Assembly: GCA_029212365.1 (NCBI GenBank)
Contig: JARGOC010000012.1
Span: forward strand, 52,464-116,463
Source of the DNA: Roseovarius sp.
GTDB taxonomy: Bacteria > Pseudomonadota > Alphaproteobacteria > Rhodobacterales > Rhodobacteraceae
DNA length: 64,000 nucleotides
Direction of reading: 5' to 3'
Positions 8,097-16,312 of this stretch are shown piece after piece. Under the pieces are notes generated by a model. That model was not told the DNA's origin. It made no database searches and was given only the letters and a program-made list of their open reading frames with translations. Numbering within the stretch: position 1 is the first letter of the stretch; each line of letters begins with the position of its first letter. Position numbers and translations under genes: made by a program.

Positions 8097-10172
8097 ATGA
8101 ATATTGAAGCCAAGTTTGATCCGTCTGCTGACCTGCCGGCTGAAATCCGCACCTCAGCCAGTGCATCTGATCTGCAAACAGGAATGGATGAGTTGAGCGC
8201 GTTCGCCGAGCAGGCTGCTGAGCTTGAATGTGCATTGGCGCAACTGTCCGAGCAGGTGGGTGAGGAATCAAAGCGCTCGGTTGAAAAACTACAATCACAA
8301 TTGGCAGCGTTTGAGCCTTGTGTAACCATTCTGGGGCAGGTCAAGGCGGGCAAAACCGCGTTGATCAATGCCATGGCCGGTTGGGCAGATTTATTGCCCT
8401 CAGATGTGAACCCGTGGACATCCGTGGTGACGTCTTTGCATCTGACACCTGCAAATAAGCGTGCTGAAACCGGCGCCAAGTTTGAGTTCATGACAGAAGA
8501 TGAATGGGACCGGTTGACCACCAAGGGCGGGCGGATCGGCGAATTGGCTGGGCGCGCAGGCGCCGACAGCGAGCTGCAAAAGATCCGCGATCAAATCCAT
8601 TCCATGCGCGAGAAATCCCGCACCCGTTTGGGTCGGAACTTTGAGTTGTTGATGGGGCAGACCCATGAATTTGGCTATTTTGATAAGAACCTGCTGGAAC
8701 GCTACATTTGCCTTGGTGATGATTTTGATCTGCCCGAACACGACCCCAACGCCGAGGAACAAGGCCGGTTCGCTGATATCACACGCTCAGCCGAGCTGTA
8801 TCTGAATTGCCATACGGTGCCGTTTCGTATGTGTCTGCGGGATACTCCAGGGGTGAACGACACCTTTATGATGCGCGAAATGGTGACGATCCAAGCCGTG
8901 CGTGACAGCCGTATCTGCGTGGTTGTCCTGTCGGCCGGGCAGGCGCTTACCTCGGTTGACATGGCGCTTATTCGGATGATTTCAAACCTGAAATCGCGCG
9001 AGGTCATCATCTTTGTGAACCGCGTTGATGAGCTCTCTGATCCGGTCAATCAAATGACCGAGATTGAGACAAGCATCCGTCAGACCCTCAAGGATCATGA
9101 CGGCCCACAAGAGGCGCAGATCATTTTTGGCAGCGCCTATTGGGCCAACAAAGTGCTCAACGGTGAATTGCATAACATGCATGAGGCCAGCGCCGACGCG
9201 CTGCTGGACATCACCCAAGCCGTTTTGGGAACCACGAATATTGAGCAATCCCCCTCCTCACTGGTGTGGGAAATGTCAGGCATGCCACGGCTGATGCGTG
9301 CTTTGTCTGGTCAGATCGTCACCAGTCTGGGCAATCCTTGCCTGCGCAAGATTGCTGGGTCGGCTCTGGCAATCGCCACCTCGCAGAAAGCTGCGCAATC
9401 GGTGATGATTGAGGGCAGCGATTTTTCCTCGGACGTCAACATGCATGATTTGCGTGCTGAATTTGGGAAAATCGAAGAGACCGCGCTGGCCGGGTTTGAA
9501 GCCGATATCAAAGAGATTTTTACACAGTACCATCAACGTGCCGATCGGGCGCACTCCAATTTTATCGAGCGGGCCACACATTCTTTGCTGGGCCATCTGG
9601 AGCAATATGGCGATGAGCGCGTCTGGGAATATGATCCTGCCGGGCTGCGCATGTTGCTGAGGTCGGCCTATTCCAAAATGGGGGCGCAGGCGCGTAAAAC
9701 AGCTGAGGCCCGGTATGAAGCCGCCGTCAATGACGTGGCGCATTTGTTGTATCGTGGCTTTGGCCCTGCGGTTGAAGGCATCCAGATTGCGGTGCCCGGA
9801 GTGCCCCAAATCCCGTCGCCGGTTGCGTTGGGCCAAACCATTGCGCTGGATTTCAATGACAGCTGGTGGGCGATGTGGTGGCGCCGGACCCGTGGCTACA
9901 AAGCCTTCGCCAAGCAGTTCCGCGAGTTGATCAGCTCGGAAACTGCTGATTTCATGGTTCAAATGAAGGACGTGCAAACGGCTGATATCCAACATGATTT
10001 CATCCAAGAGCTGCGCGGTTTTCTGAGCGAACAGAAAAGCATCCTGACGGATCTCAGCTCTGGCGTGCATCGCGCAAAAGGGGCGTCTGGTCTGTTCTGC
10101 GACGCAGATGAGGCCAAACAAAACGAGAGGCTTGAGACGACACTTGCTGCGCTCAACCGCTTTGCCGCATGA
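8097..10172 (+). CDS. Dynamin-like large GTPase
   Basis: A 691-residue protein with a predicted helical N-terminal segment (about 25-70), then a complete GTPase domain: G1 GQVKAGKT (80-87), a G2 Thr near 108, G3 DTPGVND (249-255) and G4 NRVD (308-311). The long helical C-terminal part matches bacterial dynamin-like architecture. A Trp-rich basic stretch SWWAMWWRRTRGYKAF (589-604) is a good candidate for a membrane-inserting paddle or amphipathic tip. Dynamin family members remodel or tether membranes by GTP-driven assembly. The start has GGAAG at good spacing. The stop overlaps the start of the third GTPase gene (ATGA), implying coupled translation and perhaps a complex. Confidence 0.85.
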   Translation: MNIEAKFDPSADLPAEIRTSASASDLQTGMDELSAFAEQAAELECALAQLSEQVGEESKRSVEKLQSQLAAFEPCVTILGQVKAGKTALINAMAGWADLLPSDVNPWTSVVTSLHLTPANKRAETGAKFEFMTEDEWDRLTTKGGRIGELAGRAGADSELQKIRDQIHSMREKSRTRLGRNFELLMGQTHEFGYFDKNLLERYICLGDDFDLPEHDPNAEEQGRFADITRSAELYLNCHTVPFRMCLRDTPGVNDTFMMREMVTIQAVRDSRICVVVLSAGQALTSVDMALIRMISNLKSREVIIFVNRVDELSDPVNQMTEIETSIRQTLKDHDGPQEAQIIFGSAYWANKVLNGELHNMHEASADALLDITQAVLGTTNIEQSPSSLVWEMSGMPRLMRALSGQIVTSLGNPCLRKIAGSALAIATSQKAAQSVMIEGSDFSSDVNMHDLRAEFGKIEETALAGFEADIKEIFTQYHQRADRAHSNFIERATHSLLGHLEQYGDERVWEYDPAGLRMLLRSAYSKMGAQARKTAEARYEAAVNDVAHLLYRGFGPAVEGIQIAVPGVPQIPSPVALGQTIALDFNDSWWAMWWRRTRGYKAFAKQFRELISSETADFMVQMKDVQTADIQHDFIQELRGFLSEQKSILTDLSSGVHRAKGASGLFCDADEAKQNERLETTLAALNRFAA

Positions 10173-11101
10173 TTGAGGAGACGAATGTGAATACCGCAGA
10201 TAAATGCCTGGGGCCTGCCCCGCGAAAGACCCGACTTGCCCTTATGGGAGAGTTCAGCGCAGGCAAGAGCACCTTATCCAAGCTGTTCTTGGGGGACGCA
10301 CCATTGCCCGTTCGGGTGACTGCGACGCGCCTCCCGCCGATCTGGATCAGCCAGGGTGAGGAACATGCGATTGCCGTTGGGCATGATGGGTCAGAAACAC
10401 CGGTCGAAATTGATGATCTGGTGGATGTGCGCATTGAAGACACACGGCTGATCCGGCTGTTTAACCCCTCAGAAACACTGGAAATTTGTGACCTTATTGA
10501 TATGCCGGGCATTTCTGATCCGAACATGTCGTCGGATGTCTGGCTGTCGGTCATGGACAGCGTGGACAGTGTTGTCTGGTGTACCCAGGCGACACAGGCC
10601 TGGCGTCAGTCCGAGGCTGCTGTTTGGGAACAGATTTCGCATCGCACCAATGGGGATAACATCCTGCTGATCACGCAGATGGATAAAATTCGGGCCGAGC
10701 GTGACGTGGAACGTGTGTTGACCCGCGTGCGCAAAGAAACCGACGGGCTGTTCAAGGCAGTCTATCCGTTGTCGATCCTCAAAGCGATTGAGGCTGATGA
10801 CGATGAGGCCAAATGGCAAGAGAGCGGCGCATCCGAGTTTGTCGAGCATTTGGTTGAACTGCTGTTGAACCCGGCAGAAACACCCGCGCCGGGTGTTGAG
10901 CCCGAGACCGCCGCGCCCCAAGCCCCCACGCCAGAGCCAGAGCCTGAAGACATCGCCATGGCAGCTGCTGAAGATCAATCAGCTGATACCGCACCGATGA
11001 ACTATGGCGCATCCAGCGTGATCCCCAAACGCGTTCGTGTGCTGACTGAGATGCGCGGGCGCACCATGCGCCCCAGCAACATGGATATCGCCAACCTGTA
11101 A
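10169..11101 (+). CDS. Small GTPase of the dynamin/Era-like type with Pro-rich tail
   Basis: 310 residues. G1 is GEFSAGKS (27-34), G3 is DMPGISD (111-117) and G4 is TQMDKI (169-174), so the nucleotide site looks intact. The sequence after about residue 230 is Pro/Ala/Glu-rich and ends in a basic Arg-rich segment. It overlaps the dynamin-like gene by 4 bases. GEFSAGKS-type P-loops are typical of dynamin-like proteins, so this is probably a minimal, single-domain partner of the larger protein upstream. Cellular target unknown; a phospho-controlled GTPase pair or triad is the simplest inference from the operon. Confidence 0.8.
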   Translation: MIEETNVNTADKCLGPAPRKTRLALMGEFSAGKSTLSKLFLGDAPLPVRVTATRLPPIWISQGEEHAIAVGHDGSETPVEIDDLVDVRIEDTRLIRLFNPSETLEICDLIDMPGISDPNMSSDVWLSVMDSVDSVVWCTQATQAWRQSEAAVWEQISHRTNGDNILLITQMDKIRAERDVERVLTRVRKETDGLFKAVYPLSILKAIEADDDEAKWQESGASEFVEHLVELLLNPAETPAPGVEPETAAPQAPTPEPEPEDIAMAAAEDQSADTAPMNYGASSVIPKRVRVLTEMRGRTMRPSNMDIANL

Positions 11102-11178
11102 TGACTGGTCAAAATGTGTAAACCAAATGCTCAAACGATACGTCCGGTGCCAGGCGACTGGCCCCAAAGGTGTATCCA

Positions 11179-11556
11179 ATGAGCATTTCGGAACGCCTGG
11201 ACTCCATGCGAGGCAATATTCCGGGGTGTTCGCTGGTTTCCTTCGGTGATCTGACAACCGGCTTGGCGCTGCGCACAAGTGCGGGATACGCCCATAAGCA
11301 GGACTATCTTGAAGACATTTTGCAGCAAGCCGCATTGAACTTTGCTGTGTCCGACGCATTGTCGGCCGAGGGCGGCAGCGCAGGGCCGCAGGGCCATTCG
11401 GTGATCGTGGCCACACCTGATGAAGTGCGTATTTTCATTCGATCGGAAAAATGCGTGTCGGATGTGATTTGTTGCGTGTGTGATGACGCGCAATCGGTGG
11501 GGCAGGTGGCTGCATCGGCGCATCAATTGTTTCACGATATGGTAGGGGGTGCCTGA
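11179..11556 (+). CDS. Small protein resembling the Roadblock/LC7 fold
   Basis: 125 residues from the ATG at 11179, which has AAAGG eight bases upstream; a GTG at 11170 in frame is less likely. The pattern LDSMRGNIPGCSLVSFGD..., a central helix, then HSVIVATPDEVRIFIR and a final helix follows the order of a Roadblock/LC7 domain (the MglB type). In Myxococcus and Thermus such proteins regulate the small GTPase MglA as an activating protein. Placed directly after three GTPase genes, a similar regulator role is attractive. Sequence similarity is faint, so the fold is inferred from pattern and context only. The stop overlaps the next ATG (TGATG). Confidence 0.55.
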   Translation: MSISERLDSMRGNIPGCSLVSFGDLTTGLALRTSAGYAHKQDYLEDILQQAALNFAVSDALSAEGGSAGPQGHSVIVATPDEVRIFIRSEKCVSDVICCVCDDAQSVGQVAASAHQLFHDMVGGA

Positions 11557-12356
11557 TGGCCAACCCTGCTGAGACCAGACAATCAAACCCATCGCGTACG
11601 GCGCATCAATTGCGCAGCTTGTTGGTGCGCTTGGCGGCTGATCGCGGCGATTTGCACGCGAAAGAACAGCCTGCGGCGGGTCTTTTGTCTGCTTTGGTGC
11701 GTGAAATTGACGAAGTCATTTTGCCTCGGGAAATCCTGTTGTTGTCTGATGGTCGGATCGTTGCCACGGTGATTGCATCAAATCGCAGGTTGGTGGATTT
11801 GCGCATGACCGATGGGTCTATGCCGCCAATAGAAGGTTCGCCAGATGATGTGGCGCGCGGTTATGCCCAAGCGATCTGCGCCATCCAAGAGAGAGTAGGG
11901 TCAGTTACATTGCAGCGCGGGGGGCGCGCCGCGCAATCGACCACCTCCAGTTCTGCGTGTTCGGCGCAACGCCTGTCTGAGGTTGCTCAAACTCTGGGTC
12001 AGCAAAACCTGATTGAGAAGTTCTTGAACCTGTCACAGGTCCAGGCTGTGGGCTGGGTGTGGCACCAAACCGCACAGACAGGCAAACGCAAAGGCGGGGC
12101 TGAAGGCGTTATCAGCGCGCTTGAACGGCTTTGGGCGGTGCGCAGTGAAATACAAAGCTCAAAACGGGTGTCTCGCCAGTTGGATCACTCAAAGCCCAGC
12201 TGCACGGCGCTTTTTTTGGCGCCAGATGTGATGGCTGTCCTTGCCACTGATCACAAAGACACGTTGTTAATGGCCATCCCCCAAGACAAGATTTTGTCCG
12301 TCCTGAGCGGTTGGGAATCATGTTGCAAACAGGCAGATAAAGACCAGCGAATTTAG
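11556..12356 (+). CDS. Unrecognised protein, last gene of the kinase-GTPase block
   Basis: 266 residues, matched to no family I know. The start ATG shares one base with the preceding stop, so it is translationally coupled to the LC7-like gene. The N-terminal half contains strand-like segments (ILLLSDGRIVATVIASNRRLVDLRM), the middle has a Ser/Thr-rich linker, and the C-terminal half again shows alternating strands and helices (ALFLAPDVMAVLATDHKDTLLMAIP). The two halves could each be a small alpha/beta module comparable to LC7. No signal peptide or membrane helix is seen. It is followed by a 250-base gap carrying two palindromes before luxI. Confidence 0.7.
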   Translation: MANPAETRQSNPSRTAHQLRSLLVRLAADRGDLHAKEQPAAGLLSALVREIDEVILPREILLLSDGRIVATVIASNRRLVDLRMTDGSMPPIEGSPDDVARGYAQAICAIQERVGSVTLQRGGRAAQSTTSSSACSAQRLSEVAQTLGQQNLIEKFLNLSQVQAVGWVWHQTAQTGKRKGGAEGVISALERLWAVRSEIQSSKRVSRQLDHSKPSCTALFLAPDVMAVLATDHKDTLLMAIPQDKILSVLSGWESCCKQADKDQRI

Positions 12357-12606
12357 TGAAAATTTCATAGTTTCAACTCACGCAACGTGAAAAAATACAC
12401 GCAAAACGTGTTATCCTGTATATGGCGCGCCGTTGAGCGTGCGGAAAATGTGATGATAATATATGCATTTAGGCGAGTTTTAGTGATCTGAAGTCCGCAA
12501 AATAGGCAGTTTTTGTGTAAATTCATTCGAAAACAGTTAGCGCTAGACATCCCAAAATGAAACAAGTCATAATTGTGTTGTAATCAAGGCAACACAGCGA
12601 ACGACT
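12357..12606. other. 250-base AT-rich intergenic region before luxI
   Basis: No gene is seen. The stretch is clearly AT-richer than its surroundings and holds the two CACG palindromes near its left end. Several TA-rich possible -10 elements occur between 12415 and 12470, but none has a convincing -35. This region presumably holds the luxI promoter. Confidence 0.5.
12378..12411. promoter_or_regulatory. Two tandem palindromes upstream of luxI
   Basis: TCACG-CAA-CGTGA (12378-12390) and ACACG-CAAAA-CGTGT (12397-12411) are two perfect inverted repeats sharing the half-site CACG, with centres 20 bases apart. They lie about 200 bases before the luxI start and 20 bases after the previous stop. They look like a tandem operator; the first could also double as a weak 3' hairpin. 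They do not match the classic lux box (CTG-N10-CAG). Confidence 0.45.
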
Positions 12607-13353
12607 ATGAACCGAACTTGGGCGCCATTTCACGCCGCGTCAGATACAAAACCTGATCCGAACCTCACCAACCTGTTGGGTGGTGGCGCGCGAACAGGTT
12701 TATCGCAACCCGTAGCGCGCCCGAGCAAGCGCAACGGCCGTGGCGAGGTACGTGTTTCTGACCAAATCAGGTCGACGACACTGTCGTTTCGCAACATGCA
12801 CGAATATGGGGATCTGCTGCCAGTTTATCTCGAAGCCAGAAAAGAAATTTTCCGGGATCAACTGGACTGGGACGTATCCGAATCTGACGGGATGGAGTTT
12901 GATCAATACGACACGCCCGCGTGCCGCTGGATCGTGGTGCATCGGTTTGGCCAGGTGTTGGGCGGAGTGCGCATGATGCCAACGACCTCCAAATGCGGGA
13001 TCTACAGCTATATGATCCGGGATGCTCAGATTGGTCTTCTTGCCGATATTCCGACCGATGTTTTGTTTTTTGAAGCCCCAGTCGAACACAACGTCTGGGA
13101 GGCCACCCGGTTCTTCATTACCGATGCCGTGCCAGCACAACAACGCCTTGAGGTGCAGTGGCAGTTGTTCAAATCAATGAGTCAGACGGCGATGGAAAAC
13201 GGTGCGACGCATGTTCTGGGCATCGTGCCTGCGATCTGGGCGCGCTGGGCCAGACGGTTGGGTGTGAACGCCGCGCCCATTGGTGCGAAGTTCTCAATTG
13301 ATGGAACTTCGAGCCAGTCGGTGCTGTTCAAGGCCAGCGATTTCATCGTTTAG
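12607..13353 (+). CDS. luxI: LuxI-type acyl-homoserine-lactone synthase
   Basis: 248 residues. The LuxI signature residues appear in order: Arg78 and Phe82 (EARKEIF), Trp88, the acidic E/D..YD block (94-102), Arg122 (GGVRMMPT) and Glu165/Arg168 (WEATRFF). The enzyme should make an N-acyl homoserine lactone from S-adenosylmethionine and acyl-ACP. It carries about 50 extra N-terminal residues, rich in Gly, Pro, Ser and Arg, before the usual LuxI start. If the ATG is wrong, a later start is possible, but the only other clear ATG (residue 64) would cut into the domain. No luxR-type receptor is adjacent, so it is an orphan synthase. Response-regulator and P450 genes follow. Confidence 0.92.
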   Translation: MNRTWAPFHAASDTKPDPNLTNLLGGGARTGLSQPVARPSKRNGRGEVRVSDQIRSTTLSFRNMHEYGDLLPVYLEARKEIFRDQLDWDVSESDGMEFDQYDTPACRWIVVHRFGQVLGGVRMMPTTSKCGIYSYMIRDAQIGLLADIPTDVLFFEAPVEHNVWEATRFFITDAVPAQQRLEVQWQLFKSMSQTAMENGATHVLGIVPAIWARWARRLGVNAAPIGAKFSIDGTSSQSVLFKASDFIV

Positions 13354-13439
13354 TCCTTTTGCCCAGTCTTAGAATTGCGTAATATGAAGCATATGTTCAT
13401 GCCGTCGCGGGCAGCGTTTTCAACCCTCTGCTTTTTGCC

Positions 13440-13454
13440 TTAGTTTCGCCTTAA
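13440..13454 (+). promoter_or_regulatory. CtrA-like box upstream of the response regulator
   Basis: TTAG-N7-TTAA at 13440-13454 differs by one base from the CtrA consensus TTAA-N7-TTAA. It lies about 105 bases before the response-regulator start. In Rhodobacterales CtrA commonly links quorum sensing, cyclic-di-GMP and motility genes, so the position is plausible, but a single near-match is weak evidence. Confidence 0.35.
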
Positions 13455-13558
13455 TCAGGCTTGATTCGTTCGTAATTTAACGATCTTACGCCTCAAATTG
13501 AGCACAGTTGCTGTGTATTTCTAAGGTCAAATCGCAACAATGGCCGTGGGTTATCAGC

Positions 13559-14683
13559 ATGTCTATTCAAGGAAATGATCGATTTCAGCGCAAACTTGAA
13601 GATCGCGCTCACAAGAAATCCGGGTTCAGGATCTTGGTCGTCGACGACGAGCCAAGTATTCTGGAGCTTGTGAAAACCGCATTGGAAACACTGGAGAATT
13701 ACCAGGTATCGGTTGCCAGCAATGCCAATGATGCTGTGAAGTGCATGCAAGCGGCAGACCGGCCGTTTGATTGCTTTTTGCTGGATATCCAGATGCCGGA
13801 TATCGACGGGATTGAATTGCTCAAACATCTGCGCCGGGTGTCAGAATATGCCCAAACTCCTGTGCTGATGTTGACTGCGATGAGTGATCGTAAATACATT
13901 GATGCCGCCTTCCTGGAAGGGGCGACGGACTATGTGAACAAGCCCTTTGATTTCCTGGAGCTGCGCAGCCGCATCAAATGCGCACACAGCCTGGTTAAGG
14001 CCCGCAATGAAACCCGAGAAAGCCTGCAATGCACCAGTGAGCTGCAATCTAAGCTGAGCACGCATCAACAGTTCAAGTTTGAAGATCCGATCGCAGTTGA
14101 AGGTGTGGACCGGATGTTGCGCCATGTTGAATTTGACAACTATGTGGCCCAATTGGCCCGTCGCAAGCTGTTCAGCTCGCAGGCGGTTTCGGTCAAGCTG
14201 CAAGATGCTGATTTGCTTTACGAATTGGCTGGAAGTGCAAGTTTTCGTGACGCTGTGCAGGACGTGGCTTCGTGCATTCAAAGTGCGACGCTTGATATGG
14301 ATGCGGTGTTCTCGTACCGCGGCAGTGGCGTGTTCCTGGTCATTTTGCATGGTCGCATGGCCGTGGATTCGATCAGAGGGACCGAAAGCCTCGGCGAGCT
14401 GATTGCCGCACAGATGCGAACGCATGTCGCAGATGACCGGGTTGAAGTTTTGGTCGGCGAAGCGGTTTCGCTGCGCCTGTTATCCCGCGCAAATACAGCC
14501 GGAGCGCTGCAAAAGGCGGTGGATGCCGTACAACATCTGGAAGCTGATTTGCGCAAGAATGATTATCCAAAGAGCTTTGATGTGGCTGAGGGCGAGTCAG
14601 CCCCTGCCAAGGGCGAAAAACGGATATATGAGCGCGTATTGGTCGAGCTTTTTGGCGAAGAAAGCTATTTGAACTACCGCTGA
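13559..14683 (+). CDS. Response regulator with degenerate GGDEF output domain
   Basis: 374 residues from the ATG at 13559; an in-frame start at 13508 would add a short Trp-containing stretch before the receiver domain. The receiver domain (22-140) has the acidic pair DD (29-30), phospho-acceptor Asp76 (LLDIQMP), a Thr switch (LTAMSD) and Lys128 (NKPFDF). A helical linker follows. Residues about 175-330 read like a diguanylate cyclase (FEDPIAVEGVDRML resembling DPLTGLPNR), but the signature GGDEF is RGSGVF (254-259). Catalysis is therefore unlikely; it may be a protein-interaction or nucleotide-sensing output. A partner could be the histidine kinase encoded at 16433-17806. The gene sits after luxI and before a P450. 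Confidence 0.85.
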   Translation: MSIQGNDRFQRKLEDRAHKKSGFRILVVDDEPSILELVKTALETLENYQVSVASNANDAVKCMQAADRPFDCFLLDIQMPDIDGIELLKHLRRVSEYAQTPVLMLTAMSDRKYIDAAFLEGATDYVNKPFDFLELRSRIKCAHSLVKARNETRESLQCTSELQSKLSTHQQFKFEDPIAVEGVDRMLRHVEFDNYVAQLARRKLFSSQAVSVKLQDADLLYELAGSASFRDAVQDVASCIQSATLDMDAVFSYRGSGVFLVILHGRMAVDSIRGTESLGELIAAQMRTHVADDRVEVLVGEAVSLRLLSRANTAGALQKAVDAVQHLEADLRKNDYPKSFDVAEGESAPAKGEKRIYERVLVELFGEESYLNYR

Positions 14684-14971
14684 ACACCTCCGCGACATAA
14701 AAACCATTGGATTGACCCTACGGCAACGTTGCGGTTGAATGCTGCCCCTTGCTCTAAGGGCGCGGTATTGTTAACCTTTGTTAAGAAGTCGTTGTGACTG
14801 AGGGAGGGCCGGTGGTGCCAGATACGCCACTATCCCCATGCGAGACGAAAATGTCGAGAATTGTTCCGAGTATTCCGATGGCCCGTGCCGTTGCCCCATC
14901 CAGGGCCGAGGCCGAAGGCCGTGAAACACTCAAATTGCCTTAGGGTAGAACTGGGAATAGACTTGGCAATT
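14684..14971. promoter_or_regulatory. Intergenic region before the P450 with a second CtrA-like motif
   Basis: 288 bases without a supported gene. It contains TTAACCTTTGTTAA (14771-14784): two TTAA half-sites separated by 6 bases rather than the 7 of CtrA boxes, with the favoured TTAACC left half. A small stem (CCCTT...AAGGG, near 14747-14761) is also visible. An in-frame extension of the P450 reaches back to 14861, but its sequence looks non-coding. Confidence 0.3.
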
Positions 14972-16312
14972 ATGAAACCAGCACCAGACGATGCGATCCC
15001 CATAGCGGCGAAGTTGGCAACCAAGCCCGTGGGGCTGATTGAGTTTGCCAAACTGGCCGGACGCAACATGCTTGAGGTGATCCCGGCTGAAACACTGCAA
15101 GATACCTATGTTCGCGGCCCTCTGAACATCCACTATTTTTGCGATCCCGTGATTATCACCGAATTGCTGGTGGGGGCAGGGCGCGCTTTTCCCAAGGCAA
15201 AGTTCACCAAAGATATCATTGGTTCGGCGGTGGGCAACGGGTTAATTTTGTCGGAGGGCAAGAGATGGCGCAAGCAAAGGCATCGGTATTCCCCGCTGTT
15301 TGCAGCGCGCAACCTGCCGCTTTTGTCGCAGCATTTTGCCGCGACCGGATTGGATGTGGCTGCATCATTGGCCGAAAATGAAGGCCGTGTGGATGTCACG
15401 CAAATGGCGCCTGCTTCAACACTGAGCAATATTTCGCGGGTGATTTTTTCGGGCAACGAGGAAGTTAGCGCCGAAGAAATCCGCGTGGGTCTGAAAAACT
15501 ATTTTGAGTATATCTCCAACATATCGTTGTTTGATCTCATGCAGCTGCCCAAGTGGATTCCGCGTCGGAAATGGTTGCTGAGCAAACGGCCTGTCACCGA
15601 TATGCGTGCCCTTGCGCGGCAGGTGATTGAAAGTCGGCGTTCAGAAAGCCGGACCACGCCCGAGGATTTTCTGGACCTGATGATTGCGGCGGTCGAAGAG
15701 GATTTTGAAGATATCGACACCACGGTTGATAATCTGCTGACATTTGTTGTTGCGGGGCATGAAACCTCGGCCAATGCACTGGCATGGGGGTATTACCTGC
15801 TGGCGCTGTATCCGGAAATTCAGACGTTGATCCGCGAGGAAATCCGCGAGGTTTGCCCCGAAGGGCCGGTGACATTTGATGACGTGCAAAAGATGCCGCT
15901 GTTGCGCGCGCATATCAAAGAAACGTTGCGCCTATATCCTTCGGCAGCGTTTTTCGCCCGTGATGCCGCCGAGGCGGTGGTTATCAAGGATGTGACCATC
16001 AAAAAAGGTGATGCGCTGTTCTTTCCGGTCTATTCGCTGCATCGCAATGAAAAGCTGTGGGATGAGCCGAACCATTATCGCCCAGGGCGGTTCTTGAACA
16101 TCACGTATCCACGCGGGCAATATATCCCGTTTGGTGACGGGCCAAGGATTTGCATTGGTGCCCAATACGCCGAGACTGAGATCATGGTGCTCATTGCCAG
16201 CGTGTTGCGACAGATTGAGTTTTCCATGACGGATGTGCCCATTCCACGCCCGGTTTTAACCTTCACGATGCGCCCCGAAGGCCCGCTTATCCTGAATGCA
16301 CGCGCAATCTGA
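14972..16312 (+). CDS. Cytochrome P450
   Basis: 446 residues from the ATG at 14972. The diagnostic motifs are complete: I-helix AGHETSANAL (oxygen-activating Thr), ExxR (ETLR) and the heme loop FGDGPRICIGAQYA with the Cys thiolate ligand. There is no N-terminal membrane anchor and no fused reductase, so it is a soluble class I enzyme that needs ferredoxin and ferredoxin reductase from elsewhere. The PERF-like region reads HYRPGRFL. Overall it resembles bacterial P450s related to fatty-acid hydroxylases (CYP102/CYP4-like proportions), but the substrate cannot be assigned. Its position behind luxI raises the possibility of acyl-chain oxidation, which is only an inference. Confidence 0.92.
   Translation: MKPAPDDAIPIAAKLATKPVGLIEFAKLAGRNMLEVIPAETLQDTYVRGPLNIHYFCDPVIITELLVGAGRAFPKAKFTKDIIGSAVGNGLILSEGKRWRKQRHRYSPLFAARNLPLLSQHFAATGLDVAASLAENEGRVDVTQMAPASTLSNISRVIFSGNEEVSAEEIRVGLKNYFEYISNISLFDLMQLPKWIPRRKWLLSKRPVTDMRALARQVIESRRSESRTTPEDFLDLMIAAVEEDFEDIDTTVDNLLTFVVAGHETSANALAWGYYLLALYPEIQTLIREEIREVCPEGPVTFDDVQKMPLLRAHIKETLRLYPSAAFFARDAAEAVVIKDVTIKKGDALFFPVYSLHRNEKLWDEPNHYRPGRFLNITYPRGQYIPFGDGPRICIGAQYAETEIMVLIASVLRQIEFSMTDVPIPRPVLTFTMRPEGPLILNARAI

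Noticed and set aside
9276..10121. 281-codon minus-strand reading frame opposite the dynamin-like gene
   Set aside because: The plus-strand gene has clear GTPase motifs; this one is His/Arg-rich shadow sequence.
3170..12356. Type VI secretion locus suggested by kinase-FHA-phosphatase trio
   Set aside because: No Tss sheath, spike, membrane-complex or ClpV gene occurs in the window.
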